A stretch of 64,000 bases of DNA from NCBI RefSeq assembly GCF_036077095.1, contig NZ_CP107960.1:7936001-8000000 (forward strand), read 5' to 3'. This stretch comes from Streptomyces sp. NBC_00376 (GTDB lineage Bacteria; Actinomycetota; Actinomycetes; Streptomycetales; Streptomycetaceae). Positions 8,295 to 16,817 of the stretch are shown here, in pieces (within the stretch, counting starts at the first letter, position 1; each line of letters opens with the position of its first letter). The translations under genes were made by a program, and so were the position numbers. Under the pieces are notes generated by a model that saw only the letters and a program-made list of their open reading frames with translations, was not told the DNA's origin and did no database searches.

Positions 8295-10346
8295 ATGACC
8301 TCCCCCCGCACCACCCGCTTCCCCTACCCGGCGGGCGGCGACGGCAGCCGACGCCTCGGCTACGGCGCCGACTACAACCCCGAGCAGTGGCCGCGGGAGG
8401 TGTGGGAGGAGGACGTCCGGCTGATGCGCGAGGCCGGCGTGAACATCGTCTCCCTGGCGATCTTCTCCTGGGCCCGGCTCCAGCCCACCGCCGACACCTG
8501 GGACTTCGGCTGGCTCGACGAGGTGATGGACCTGCTGCACGCGGGCGGCATCGGCGTCGACCTGGCCACCGCGACCGCGTCCCCGCCGCCTTGGCTCACC
8601 ACCGCCCACCCGGAGATCCTGCCGGTGACCGCGACCGGCGAGACGCTCTGGCCGGGCGCACGCCAGCACTGGCGGCCCACCTCACAAGTCTTCCGCACCC
8701 ACGCGCTGCGCCTGGTCCGGGAGCTGGCGACGCGCTACGCCGGACACCCGGCCCTGGTCGCCTGGCACGTCAACAACGAGCTGGGCTGCCACAACGTCTA
8801 CGACTACTCCGACGACGCCGCTCATGCCTTCCGGGCCTGGCTGCGCCGCCGCTACACCGACCTCGACGCCCTCAACCATGCCTGGGGAACGGCCTTCTGG
8901 TCCCAGCGCTACAGCGACTGGGGCCAGATCCTGCCACCCCGCCTCGCCGCCTCGCACCCCAATCCGACGCAGCAGCTCGACTTCAAGCGGTTCTCGTCGG
9001 ACGCGCTCAAGGACCATCTCCTCGCCGAGCGCGAGGTGCTGCGGGAGCTGACCCCCGACGTGCCGGTGACCACCAACTTCATGGTGATGGGCGGCACCAA
9101 GGGCATGGACTACGCGGACTGGGCGGCCTCGGGCGCGATCGACTTCGTCGCCAACGACCACTACGTCGTCCCCGGCCCGCAGGACCGCGACGAGCTCTCC
9201 TTCGCCGCAAATCTGACCAGCGGGATCGCCGGCCACCGCCCGTGGTTCCTGATGGAGCACTCCACCGGCGCCGTGAACTGGCAGCCCGTCAACCTCGCGA
9301 AGAACCCGGGGGAATTGGCGCGGGACTCGCTGCTGCACGTGGCGCACGGCGCCGACGCCGTCTGCTTCTTCCAGTGGCGCCAGTCGGCGGCCGGAGCCGA
9401 GAAGTACCACTCGGCGATGGTGCCGCACGCCGGCCCCGACAGCGCGGTCTTCCGCTCCGTCTCGGAGTTGGGCCGCACCCTCGAAGCGATCGCACCGATC
9501 GCCGGAACCGAGCGTGAACCCGCCCGCGTGGCCCTTTTGTTCGACTGGGACTCGTGGTGGGCCAGCGAGCAGGACTCCCATCCCACATCGAGGCTCGACT
9601 ACCACCGCGAGGCCCTCGACTGGTACTCCGCGCTGCTGCGGCTCGGCATCCGCGCCGATGTGGTACCCGCGCACCGTACCGATCTCTCCTCGTACGACGT
9701 GGTGATCGCACCCGTGCTGCACATGGTGTCCCGGCCCTTCGGCACGGAGCTGACCCGGTACGTGGAGGGCGGCGGACACCTCGTCACCACGTACTTCTCC
9801 GGCGTCGTCGACGAGAACGACCACATCTGGCTCGGCGGCTACCCCGGCGCCCTGCGCGAGCTGCTCGGCATCCGCATCGAGGAGTTCGGGCCGCTGCTCG
9901 ACGGCGACACCGTCGACCTCGACAACGCGACGACCGGCAGCGTGTGGACCGACCGGATCACGGTCACCGGACCGGACACGGAGGTGCTCGCCCACTACCG
10001 CACTGGGGCGTACGCCTCCCGCCCGGCCGTCACACGCCGTACGACGGGCGACGGGTCGGCCGCGTACGTCTCCACCCGCCTCGGCGTCGAAGGCCTCGCC
10101 GCGCTGCTGCCGGAGCTGCTCGCACCGACCGGCGTGACCAGTGAACTCCCGGACGGAGCACAGGGAGTGGTCGAACTGGCGGTGCGTCGCGACGCGGGCA
10201 GCCGCTACCTCTTCCTGGTCAACCGCAGCGACGCGCCGGTGCCGCTGCCCGGTGTGACCGGTGAGCTGCTCGCCGGTCCTGCGTCGGAGGGCGGCCTCGT
10301 GCTGCCACCCCGGGAGGTGGCCGTACTCCGGCAGCCCACCCCCTGA
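8295..10346 (+). CDS. GH42 beta-galactosidase
   Basis: A 683-aa cytoplasmic hydrolase removing beta-linked galactose (some relatives accept alpha-L-arabinopyranosides). The GH42 TIM barrel opens with GYGADYNPEQWPREVWEEDV; the acid/base is Glu162 in VNNELGC and the nucleophile Glu321 in LMEHSTGAVNWQP. The trimerisation domain (VALLFDWDSWWA, HLVTTYFSGVVDENDHIWLGG) and a small C-terminal beta domain follow, so it is full length. No signal peptide is present. ATG 8295 follows AAAGGA; an in-frame TTG at 8274 is unlikely. It ends the LacI-controlled operon and is followed by a strong hairpin. Confidence 0.94.
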   Translation: MTSPRTTRFPYPAGGDGSRRLGYGADYNPEQWPREVWEEDVRLMREAGVNIVSLAIFSWARLQPTADTWDFGWLDEVMDLLHAGGIGVDLATATASPPPWLTTAHPEILPVTATGETLWPGARQHWRPTSQVFRTHALRLVRELATRYAGHPALVAWHVNNELGCHNVYDYSDDAAHAFRAWLRRRYTDLDALNHAWGTAFWSQRYSDWGQILPPRLAASHPNPTQQLDFKRFSSDALKDHLLAEREVLRELTPDVPVTTNFMVMGGTKGMDYADWAASGAIDFVANDHYVVPGPQDRDELSFAANLTSGIAGHRPWFLMEHSTGAVNWQPVNLAKNPGELARDSLLHVAHGADAVCFFQWRQSAAGAEKYHSAMVPHAGPDSAVFRSVSELGRTLEAIAPIAGTEREPARVALLFDWDSWWASEQDSHPTSRLDYHREALDWYSALLRLGIRADVVPAHRTDLSSYDVVIAPVLHMVSRPFGTELTRYVEGGGHLVTTYFSGVVDENDHIWLGGYPGALRELLGIRIEEFGPLLDGDTVDLDNATTGSVWTDRITVTGPDTEVLAHYRTGAYASRPAVTRRTTGDGSAAYVSTRLGVEGLAALLPELLAPTGVTSELPDGAQGVVELAVRRDAGSRYLFLVNRSDAPVPLPGVTGELLAGPASEGGLVLPPREVAVLRQPTP

Positions 10347-10357
10347 AAGTTCGTCGC

Positions 10358-10396
10358 CGCTGCCGGGGCCGCTGCCGCGGGCCCGGCCCGGCAGCG
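10358..10396 (+). terminator. Terminator-like hairpin after the GH42 gene
   Basis: CGCTGCCGGG (10358-10367) pairs perfectly with CCCGGCAGCG (10387-10396) around a GC-rich 19-nt loop, 12 bases after the stop codon. There is no T-tract, which is normal for Streptomyces terminators. Confidence 0.65.
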
Positions 10397-10559
10397 ACGG
10401 CCAGAGGCGACTCCACGCACTCAGGCCCCGCGGCGTCGTGCAATGGCTGATTCTCCGCCGCGCCGCGCCCCCGGTCGCGCTTCCGAAGTGCTCGTCCGCT
10501 CTCTACGGTAGAGGTGACTTCACACGCGCGCAGAACGACGGCGAGACAACGGGGGCATC

Positions 10560-10988
10560 GTGGAAGCGGAGTTGGCGGCGCTGGCGGCATCGGGTGCGAC
10601 GACCTTGGTCGGGCACATGGTCTCGGACGCCTGGACCCATACGCGGGAGCGAGTGGCACGATTCCTTGCCCGCGGCGAGGAGACCGGTGGCGTGGACGAA
10701 GAGCTCGAGGCGTCCCGGGCGGAACTCATCGCGGCCCGTGAGGGTGAGGATCCCGACGTCGCGACGGACATCGAGGACGAGTGGCGGCTCAGGATGCGCC
10801 GAGCGCTGCGCGCGGACCCGGCCGCCGCGCAGGAACTGCGACTGCTGCTCGACGAACTGGCCCCTCGAACAGCAGATGTGCCGACCGTGACGGTCAACAA
10901 CAACATCAGCGGGGGCACCCAGAGCGTGGTCAACCAGGGGCAGAATTTTTACGGCCTGCCCACTGTCCACGGTTGGGTGCCGGAATGA
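10560..10988 (+). CDS. Small helical protein with RHIM/amyloid-like C-terminal motif
   Basis: A 142-aa protein of no recognised catalytic family. Residues 1-105 are Ala/Glu/Arg-rich and predicted helical. The tail (about 108-142) is quite different: TVNNNISGGTQSVVNQGQNF followed by YGLPTVHGW. This Asn/Gly/Gln/Val pattern resembles the short C-terminal motifs of actinobacterial proteins paired with NLR-like (NACHT or NB-ARC) proteins, proposed to act as RHIM-like amyloid signalling sequences. No NLR gene is within the window, so the partner, if any, lies elsewhere. The start is GTG 10560; a ribosome site is weak (GGGGGCATC). A -10-like TAGAGGT lies about 50 bp upstream. Function unknown. Confidence 0.6.
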   Translation: MEAELAALAASGATTLVGHMVSDAWTHTRERVARFLARGEETGGVDEELEASRAELIAAREGEDPDVATDIEDEWRLRMRRALRADPAAAQELRLLLDELAPRTADVPTVTVNNNISGGTQSVVNQGQNFYGLPTVHGWVPE

Positions 10989-11028
10989 ACAGCGAGGACG
11001 CATCGAGGGCAGCGGCGCCGGAAGTGGG

Positions 11029-11066
11029 CCCCATGGCGTGGACCCCGTGGGGCCCACGCCATGGGG
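11029..11066. terminator. Bidirectional terminator, 13-bp perfect stem
   Basis: CCCCATGGCGTGG (11029-11041) and CCACGCCATGGGG (11054-11066) form a perfect stem around a 12-nt loop that contains CCCCGTGGGG itself. It lies between two converging genes, ending transcription of the small helical protein and, from the other side, the MFS transporter, whose stop codon is five bases away. Confidence 0.85.
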
Positions 11067-11070
11067 TGCG

Positions 11071-12414
11071 TCAGGACGCGGACTTGGGGGAGAAGCGCAG
11101 CCGCGTGGCCGCCAGCGCGCCGAGGGCCAGCAGGACGATGGAGACCCACAGGCCGGACAGGTGGTTGCCGGTGGCGTCCTCGGCGTACCCCATGATGTAG
11201 GGGCCGACGAAGCCGCCGGTGATGCCGATGGTGTTGAGCAGCGCCAGGCCGCCCGCGAGGGTCTTGCCCGAGAGGCGGGTGGCGGGGAAGTTGAACAGCA
11301 GGGGCTGGACCACGAAGAACGCCAGGCCGGTGAAGCAGAAGCCGAGCAGGGCGATCACGGGACCGGCGACGGCGGCGACGACGAGGCCGGTGAACATCAT
11401 CAGCAGGCCGACCACCACGAAGTTGCGGGAGCGCCGGGGCGTGGTCGCGCGGGGCGGCACCAGTACGGCGCCGACGGCCGCGGTGAGCCAGGGCAGTCCG
11501 GTCAGCAGGCCGATGGTGAACGGCGAGAGATCGCCCCAGCCGCCGATGATGCCGGGCAGGAAGTAGACGACGGAGTACAGGGCGACCTGATGGGTCCAGT
11601 TGGCGAAGATGGCCAGCAGCATCTGCTTGTCGCGCAGCACCGTCAGCAGCGAGCCGGAACCGGAGCCGTTGCCGGCCGCCTGGGCGCCCTCGGTCTGCTC
11701 GCGGGTGACCGCGTCCTGGACCAGCCGGGCCTCGTCCGCCGTCAGCCAGGGCGCCTTGGCCGGGCCGTCGGGCAGGAAGCGGTAGATGGCGAACGCCAGG
11801 AAGAGGCAGGGGACCCCCTCGATGACGAACATCCACTGCCAGCCGTGCCAGCCGCCGATCCCGTCCATCTCCATCAGCAGCCCGCCGAGCGGGTTTCCCA
11901 CGACGCTGGCGATGGAGGCGCCGAGCAGGAGCAGCCCGATGGCCCTGCCGCGGATCTCGGAGCGGAACCAGTAGGTGAAGTAGAGCAGGATGCCCGGCAG
12001 CAGCCCGGCCTCGGCGGCGCCGAGCAGCAGCCGCATGGCGTAGAAGGACTTCTCGCCCTGCACGAAGGCCATGCAGGCGGAGATGACGCCCCAGGTCAGC
12101 ATGATCCGGGTGATCCACCAGCGGGCGCCCACCCGGTACATGATCAGGTTGCTGGGCACCTCGGAGATCGCGTAGGTGAGGAAGAAGAGCCCCGCGCCCA
12201 GCCCGTAGGCCGCGGCGGAGATGCCCAGGTCGACCTCCAGGCGTTCCTTGGCCAGACCGATGTTGGTCCGGTCCAGGAACGACATGATGTAGGCGGCCAG
12301 CAGCAGCGGCATCAGCCGCCGCAGATTGCGCTGGTCCAGCTCGCCGAGCGCATCGCGCGGGGTTTCGTGTGGTGTGGCCGCACTGGGCGTGCGGGAACCG
12401 CGGATCAAAGACAT
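11071..12414 (-). CDS. MFS transporter, anion:cation symporter (phthalate/tartrate) type
   Basis: A 447-aa, 12-helix major facilitator. The signature of the ACS family is seen in helix 1-2 (RNLRRLMPLLLAAYIMSFLDRTNIGLA), in SEVPSNLIMYRVGARWWI and in GAAEAGLLPGILLYFTYWF. This family imports organic anions such as sugar acids, tartrate, phthalate or hydroxyphenylacetate with protons. ATG 12414 follows GAGGA with five bases between. It is the last gene of a leftward operon with the E1-fusion and E2 genes, so it probably imports the carboxylate that this cluster oxidises. Confidence 0.88.
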   Translation of the reverse strand: MSLIRGSRTPSAATPHETPRDALGELDQRNLRRLMPLLLAAYIMSFLDRTNIGLAKERLEVDLGISAAAYGLGAGLFFLTYAISEVPSNLIMYRVGARWWITRIMLTWGVISACMAFVQGEKSFYAMRLLLGAAEAGLLPGILLYFTYWFRSEIRGRAIGLLLLGASIASVVGNPLGGLLMEMDGIGGWHGWQWMFVIEGVPCLFLAFAIYRFLPDGPAKAPWLTADEARLVQDAVTREQTEGAQAAGNGSGSGSLLTVLRDKQMLLAIFANWTHQVALYSVVYFLPGIIGGWGDLSPFTIGLLTGLPWLTAAVGAVLVPPRATTPRRSRNFVVVGLLMMFTGLVVAAVAGPVIALLGFCFTGLAFFVVQPLLFNFPATRLSGKTLAGGLALLNTIGITGGFVGPYIMGYAEDATGNHLSGLWVSIVLLALGALAATRLRFSPKSAS

Positions 12415-12529
12415 CGGTGTCCTCTTGGTGTGCTCTGGCAGCCGTCGGATGCGGACGACAGGACTTAGGGGGCGAGGTCGGGCTGCCCGCGACGGTGGCG
12501 CCTCGGGCGGCCCGGCCGCCGGGGTGGGT

Positions 12530-13828
12530 TCAGACGACGAGCCGGACCGGGTTCTGAACGGCCTCGGTGAAGGCCGCGAGCCAGCGCGCCGCCACGGCAC
12601 CGTCCACCGGACGGTGGTCCACGGACAGGACCACGCCGAGCACCTTCGCCGCGGTGACCGCACCGTCGCGGACCACCGCCTCGTCGCGTGCGGCGCCGAT
12701 GGCCAGGATCGCGGCCTGCGGCGGGTTGATGATGGCGGCGAACTCCTCGACCCCGTACATGCCGAGGTTCGACACGGTGATCGATCCGCCTTCGAGGTCG
12801 GCGGGGCGCAACGCCCCGGAGCGCGCCTGCTCCGCGAACGCGCGGGTCCGCGTGGCGATCGCCGACACCGACAGGTTCTCGATCCCGCGCAGTACCGGCG
12901 TCACCAGGCCCGTGTCGGTGGCGATGGCGACCGAGACGTCGACGGAACGGAACCGGCGGACGGCTTCCGGCTGCCACACCGCGTTCATCTCGGGCACCTG
13001 GGTGTGTGCCATGGCGACGGCCTTGATCAGCAGGTCGTTGACCGAGACCTTGACCGGGCTGACGGCGTTGATCCGCTGCCGCAGGGCGAGCAGCTCGTCC
13101 ACGGCGCAGGTCGCCCGGAGATAGAAGTGCGGGGTGTGCTGCTTGCTCTCCGTCAGGCGCCTGGCGATGGCCCGGCGCATCCGGGTGTGCGGGATGTCCT
13201 CGTGGTCGCCGGTGTCGGCCGGTGCGGCGGGCGCGGCGGCCTGCGGCACGGGGGCGGCCGCCAGGGGTGCCGGAGCTGCGGGCGGCGGAGTCGCCTGCGT
13301 CCGCCGCGCCGCGACGGCGGCCTCGACGTCACGCCGGACGACGCGTCCACCGGGCCCGGTGCCGGTGAGGGTCTCGATGCCGAGCCCCGCCTCCCGGGCC
13401 AGCCTGCGGGCCAGCGGACTGCTGAAGATCCGCCCGCCGCGATCCGGCCCACCGGGCGCCGGGGCGGCCGTGGGCCGTGCCACGGGCTCCTCCGGTACGT
13501 CCCGGCGCACCGCCTGCCGGGCCTCGCCGGGCGCGGTGACGCCGACACCGAGTTCCGCCAGCAGTGCGTCGAGGTCACCGACCTGTTCGCCGACGGCGCC
13601 GAGCACGGCGATCGGGTCGCCGACCTCGATCTCGACGCCGGCCTCGTACAGCGTCCTGAGCAGTACGCCGTCCCGCTCGGCGGAGACGTCCACCTCGGCC
13701 TTGTCGGTCTCGATGGAGACGAGCGCGTCGTCCTTCGTGAACGCTTCTCCCTCCGCCACCTGCCAGGCGGACAGCACGGCCGTTGCCGCGTCGGCGGCCA
13801 CGGCGGGCATTCGGAACAGTTCTGCCAT
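12530..13828 (-). CDS. Dihydrolipoamide acyltransferase E2 of a 2-oxoacid dehydrogenase
   Basis: A 432-aa E2 transferring the acyl group from lipoamide to CoA. Domains in order: lipoyl domain (residues 1-75, lipoylated Lys43 in SIETDKAEVDV), Ala/Pro linker, peripheral subunit-binding domain (near 130-165, IFSSPLARRLAREAGLGIETLTGTGPGGRV), a second Ala/Pro linker, and the catalytic acyltransferase domain with DHRPVDG near residue 404. There is one lipoyl domain only. ATG 13828 follows GGAGG by seven bases. It lies 37 bp after the E1 gene, and no E3 gene is in the window, so a general dihydrolipoamide dehydrogenase is presumably used. Confidence 0.93.
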   Translation of the reverse strand: MAELFRMPAVAADAATAVLSAWQVAEGEAFTKDDALVSIETDKAEVDVSAERDGVLLRTLYEAGVEIEVGDPIAVLGAVGEQVGDLDALLAELGVGVTAPGEARQAVRRDVPEEPVARPTAAPAPGGPDRGGRIFSSPLARRLAREAGLGIETLTGTGPGGRVVRRDVEAAVAARRTQATPPPAAPAPLAAAPVPQAAAPAAPADTGDHEDIPHTRMRRAIARRLTESKQHTPHFYLRATCAVDELLALRQRINAVSPVKVSVNDLLIKAVAMAHTQVPEMNAVWQPEAVRRFRSVDVSVAIATDTGLVTPVLRGIENLSVSAIATRTRAFAEQARSGALRPADLEGGSITVSNLGMYGVEEFAAIINPPQAAILAIGAARDEAVVRDGAVTAAKVLGVVLSVDHRPVDGAVAARWLAAFTEAVQNPVRLVV

Positions 13829-13865
13829 GATCAACCCTCCTGGGTGTTCTCTCGTACGGGGAGGG

Positions 13866-16064
13866 TCAGTTCCCGGTGACCCGCTGGAGCGCGGCCACGA
13901 CCTCTTCGGTCCGTGCGATTGCCGCCCGCTCCAGCACCTTGCTGATGCTGGGCGAGGACTCGCCGGCCTGGACGCGCTCGACCGGCCGGTCCAGCCAGTC
14001 GAAGTGGCGGCGCTGGATCTCGTCGGACAGCCAGCCGCCGTACGAGGTGCCGACGGGGCCCTGCTCGGCGATGAGCACGTTGTTGGTCTTGCGGATGCTC
14101 GCGCCGAGGGTGTCCCAGTCGAGACTGGCGCGGTCCAGCCACCGCAGGTCGATGACCTCGGCGTCCAGGCCCAGCTGCTCGACGGCCTCCAGCACGTAGT
14201 TGGTCATCGCGAGGTACGTGACGACGGTGATCCGTGATCCGGTGCGGCGCACGGCCGCCTTGCCCACCGGCAGGCAGTAGTCGAAATCGTCCACCGGGCC
14301 GGGACCGACCGAGCTGTACAGGTCGGTGTGCTCCAGTACGACGACCGGGTCCTTGCAGGTCAGTGCGGAGTTCATCAGGCCCACGTAGTCGAAGGGCGTG
14401 GACGGGGCGACGATCCGCCAGCCCGGGGCCGTGGCGAGGATTCCCGCCGGATCCATGGAGTGCTGGGAGCCGTAGCCGGTGCCCATGGCGACCTTGCTGC
14501 GCAGGACGAGCGGCACTCCGGACCCCTGTCCGTCGCCGCCGAACATGTGCCGGGCCTTGCCGATCTGGTTGAAGATCTGGTCGGCCGCGACCCACATGAA
14601 GTCGGCGTACATGAACTCGACCACCGGCTTGTACCGGCCGTCGAGCGCGATGCCGCCGGCCAGCCCGGCGAAGGCGTTCTCACTGATCGGGGTGCCCAGG
14701 ACACGGTCCGGGTGGGCCTCGGCCAGGCCCTTGGTGGCGCCGTTGGTGCCGCCCTTGAGCCGGTGCACGTCCTCGCCCATGACGACGACCGACTCGTCCT
14801 CGGCCATGCGCCGGCTCATCACCTCGGCCACGACGTCGATGAACTTCCGCTGTTCCAGGCGGCCCTGGAAGGCATCCGCCCCGGTGCCGGTGTCGGCGAC
14901 GCGTACGTCGTCGAACTCGCTGAGGTCGCCGCGTACGCCGACGTCACGGAAGGACGGGTCGGGCCATTCGGAGGGCCTGATGCGGCGGGTGCCCGGCTTG
15001 CCTTCGGGGTCGGGCTCCAGCAGTTCGTCGCCGATGGCGGCCATGACGGCCTTGGCCCGCGCCGTGCACTCCTCGATCTCGTCGGCGCCGAGGACGCCGT
15101 TCTCGACGAGCTGCCGCGAGACGAGGGCGAGCGGGTCGCGGGCCCGCCACTCCTTCTCCTCGTCCTTGGTGCGGTAGCCGAACGCGCTGCCGGGGAACGG
15201 GCCGTTCTGGTGGAAGAAGCGGTAGACCTCGGCCTCGACGATGGTCGGGCCGTGGCCCGCGCGCATGTGGTCCACGGCCTCGCTCATGGCGAGGTACGTG
15301 GCGAGCGGGTCCATGCCGTCCACGCGCCAGCTGGGGATGTTGAAGCCCAGACCGCGCGCCGACAGCCGGGGCTCGGCCGTCGCCTCGTCCACATGGGTGG
15401 AGACGGCGTACTTGTTGTTCTCGATGAAGAAGCAGACCGGCAGCTTCCAGGCGGCGGCGAGGTTCATCGTCTCCAGCACGGAGCCGATGTTGACCGCGCC
15501 GTCCCCGAAGTAGGTCACCGAGACGGCATCGGTGCCGGCCTGCCGCGCCGACCAGGCGAACCCGGCGGCCTGCGGCACGCCGCCACCGACGATCGCGTTG
15601 GTGCCCATGGCCCCGGCCTCGCGCCACTGCAGATGCATGGACCCGCCCCGCCCCCGGCAGAAGCCCCTGGCCAGGCCGCAGATCTCGGCCAGGCTGCGCT
15701 GCAGGACGGTGCGCACCTCGTCGTCGACGGGGCGGCGCAGGTCGATGCCGGCGGGCGCGACGTAACCCAGTGCCTTGGCGAGGAACTGGTGGTGCCCCCG
15801 GTGCGAACCGCCGACGAAGTCGGCGCCGGTCAGCGGCAGCACCGAGCCGACGGCGCCGCCCTCCTGGCCGATGCTGGAGTGCGCCGGGCCGTGGACCAGT
15901 CCCTGGCCCGCCAGGTCGAGTACGTACTCCTCGAAGGTCCTGATCAGCAGGGTCTGGGTGAACATCGAGGTCAGCAGCCGGGGGTCCGCGCCGTGCCAGT
16001 CCTTCTTGGTCGCCGTCACCTCGGTCCAGGGTGCGGCGGGGGCCAGTTTCCGGTGTGTGGGCAT
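13866..16064 (-). CDS. 2-oxoacid dehydrogenase E1, fused alpha and beta subunits
   Basis: A 732-aa thiamine-diphosphate enzyme that decarboxylates a 2-oxoacid (or acetoin-like ketol) and passes the acyl group to E2. Residues 1-340 are the alpha part, with SSIGQEGGAVG, GSHRGHHQFLAKALGY and the ThDP motif GDGAVNIGSVLETMNLAAAW closing in FFIENN. After a linker, residues from about 395 form the beta part (RKFIDVVAEVMSRRMAEDESVVVMGEDV, then GTPISENAFAGLAGGIALDG). The subunits are separate in classical acetoin and branched-chain dehydrogenases, so this is a fusion form. ATG 16064 follows AGGAGAG. The substrate is not evident. Confidence 0.92.
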   Translation of the reverse strand: MPTHRKLAPAAPWTEVTATKKDWHGADPRLLTSMFTQTLLIRTFEEYVLDLAGQGLVHGPAHSSIGQEGGAVGSVLPLTGADFVGGSHRGHHQFLAKALGYVAPAGIDLRRPVDDEVRTVLQRSLAEICGLARGFCRGRGGSMHLQWREAGAMGTNAIVGGGVPQAAGFAWSARQAGTDAVSVTYFGDGAVNIGSVLETMNLAAAWKLPVCFFIENNKYAVSTHVDEATAEPRLSARGLGFNIPSWRVDGMDPLATYLAMSEAVDHMRAGHGPTIVEAEVYRFFHQNGPFPGSAFGYRTKDEEKEWRARDPLALVSRQLVENGVLGADEIEECTARAKAVMAAIGDELLEPDPEGKPGTRRIRPSEWPDPSFRDVGVRGDLSEFDDVRVADTGTGADAFQGRLEQRKFIDVVAEVMSRRMAEDESVVVMGEDVHRLKGGTNGATKGLAEAHPDRVLGTPISENAFAGLAGGIALDGRYKPVVEFMYADFMWVAADQIFNQIGKARHMFGGDGQGSGVPLVLRSKVAMGTGYGSQHSMDPAGILATAPGWRIVAPSTPFDYVGLMNSALTCKDPVVVLEHTDLYSSVGPGPVDDFDYCLPVGKAAVRRTGSRITVVTYLAMTNYVLEAVEQLGLDAEVIDLRWLDRASLDWDTLGASIRKTNNVLIAEQGPVGTSYGGWLSDEIQRRHFDWLDRPVERVQAGESSPSISKVLERAAIARTEEVVAALQRVTGN

Positions 16065-16105
16065 GAGCACTCTCCTGTGTGATTCGGTGAGCACTGTCGC
16101 AGCGA

Positions 16106-16115
16106 ATGGATCCAT
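16106..16115. promoter_or_regulatory. ATGGATCCAT palindrome, copy 1
   Basis: A perfect 10-bp palindrome within GAATGGATCCATAG, 42 bp upstream of the E1 start and overlapping the likely -10 region of the leftward promoter (TATTGGCTATGGAT read on the minus strand). The identical sequence recurs at 16214-16223. It is a candidate operator for the GntR/FadR-type regulator encoded two genes away. Confidence 0.6.
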
Positions 16116-16165
16116 AGCCAATACCTCGTTACCGGAACGTTACGTTCAAATTTCGGGAGTGTCCA

Positions 16166-16202
16166 TTGACTACGGCACCTGTGGCGGCGCAATGTGAGAC
16201 GC
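16166..16202 (+). promoter_or_regulatory. Promoter of the VOC/GntR/SDR operon, probably leaderless
   Basis: TTGACT (16166-16171), an 18-bp spacer, then CAATGT (16190-16195), seven bases before ATG 16203. This spacing would place the transcription start at or next to the start codon, which fits the lack of a ribosome site before the VOC gene. Confidence 0.45.
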
Positions 16203-16757
16203 ATGGCGGATAGATGGATCCATTCCACAGGTGACCGGGGGCAGGGACTTCCCGGGCTGGCCGGCGTCGAGCACATCGGCTTCACGGTTCCCGACCTTGA
16301 AGAGGCGACCCGGTTCTTCGTCGAGGTGATCGGCTGCGAGCACGTCTACTCGCTCGGCCCGTTCCGCTCCGACGGCACCTGGATGAGCGACCACCTCGGC
16401 GTCCACCCGCGCGCCGTGATGCGCGAGCTGCGCTTCTTCCGCTGCGCGGGCGGTCCGAACTTCGAGATCTTCGAGTACGAGGCCCCCGGCCAGCAGACGC
16501 GACCACCGAGCAACAGCGATGTCGGTGGCCACCATCTCGCCTTCTACGTCACCGACCTCGACGCCGCCGTGGCACACCTTCGACGGCACGGCGTACGGAT
16601 CATGGGCGAACCCACGGCCAGCTCCGGCCCGAGCGAGGGGCAGCGCTGGGTCTACTTCCTCACTCCCTGGGGGATGCAGCTGGAGCTGGTCTCCTATCCG
16701 GGCGGCAAGCGGTACGAGGCCGACTCACCGGTACTGCTGTGGCAGCCTTCCGTCTGA
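16203..16757 (+). CDS. VOC (glyoxalase/dioxygenase-fold) family protein
   Basis: A 184-aa metal-binding vicinal-oxygen-chelate protein with two beta-alpha-beta-beta-beta halves: GVEHIGFTVPDLEEATRFFVEVIG (metal ligand His near residue 25) and GGHHLAFYVTDLDAAVAHLRRHGV, ending in TPWGMQLELVSYP, where the Glu ligand lies. Family members are glyoxalases, epimerases, ring-cleaving dioxygenases or lyases. In this cluster it may isomerise or cleave an intermediate between the SDR and E1 steps. ATG 16203 has no ribosome site but fits a leaderless transcript; GTG 16194 is an alternative. A palindromic operator copy lies inside its first codons. Confidence 0.82.
   Translation: MADRWIHSTGDRGQGLPGLAGVEHIGFTVPDLEEATRFFVEVIGCEHVYSLGPFRSDGTWMSDHLGVHPRAVMRELRFFRCAGGPNFEIFEYEAPGQQTRPPSNSDVGGHHLAFYVTDLDAAVAHLRRHGVRIMGEPTASSGPSEGQRWVYFLTPWGMQLELVSYPGGKRYEADSPVLLWQPSV
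16214..16223. promoter_or_regulatory. ATGGATCCAT palindrome, copy 2
   Basis: Second copy of the 10-bp palindrome, centred 108 bp from the first and lying 12-21 bases into the VOC gene. A repressor bound here would block elongation from the rightward promoter, while copy 1 covers the leftward one. Confidence 0.6.
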
Positions 16758-16817
16758 ACACCCCGCACCCGCCGCACCGGCCCCACCCGCCGCCGCGACA
16801 CCGCACCAGGGAGAACC

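Noticed and set aside
12415..12663. N-terminal extension of the MFS transporter
   Set aside because: It overlaps the E2 3' end, is Arg/Pro/Ser-rich, and the ATG at 12414 has a clear ribosome site with the usual ACS-family N-terminus after it.
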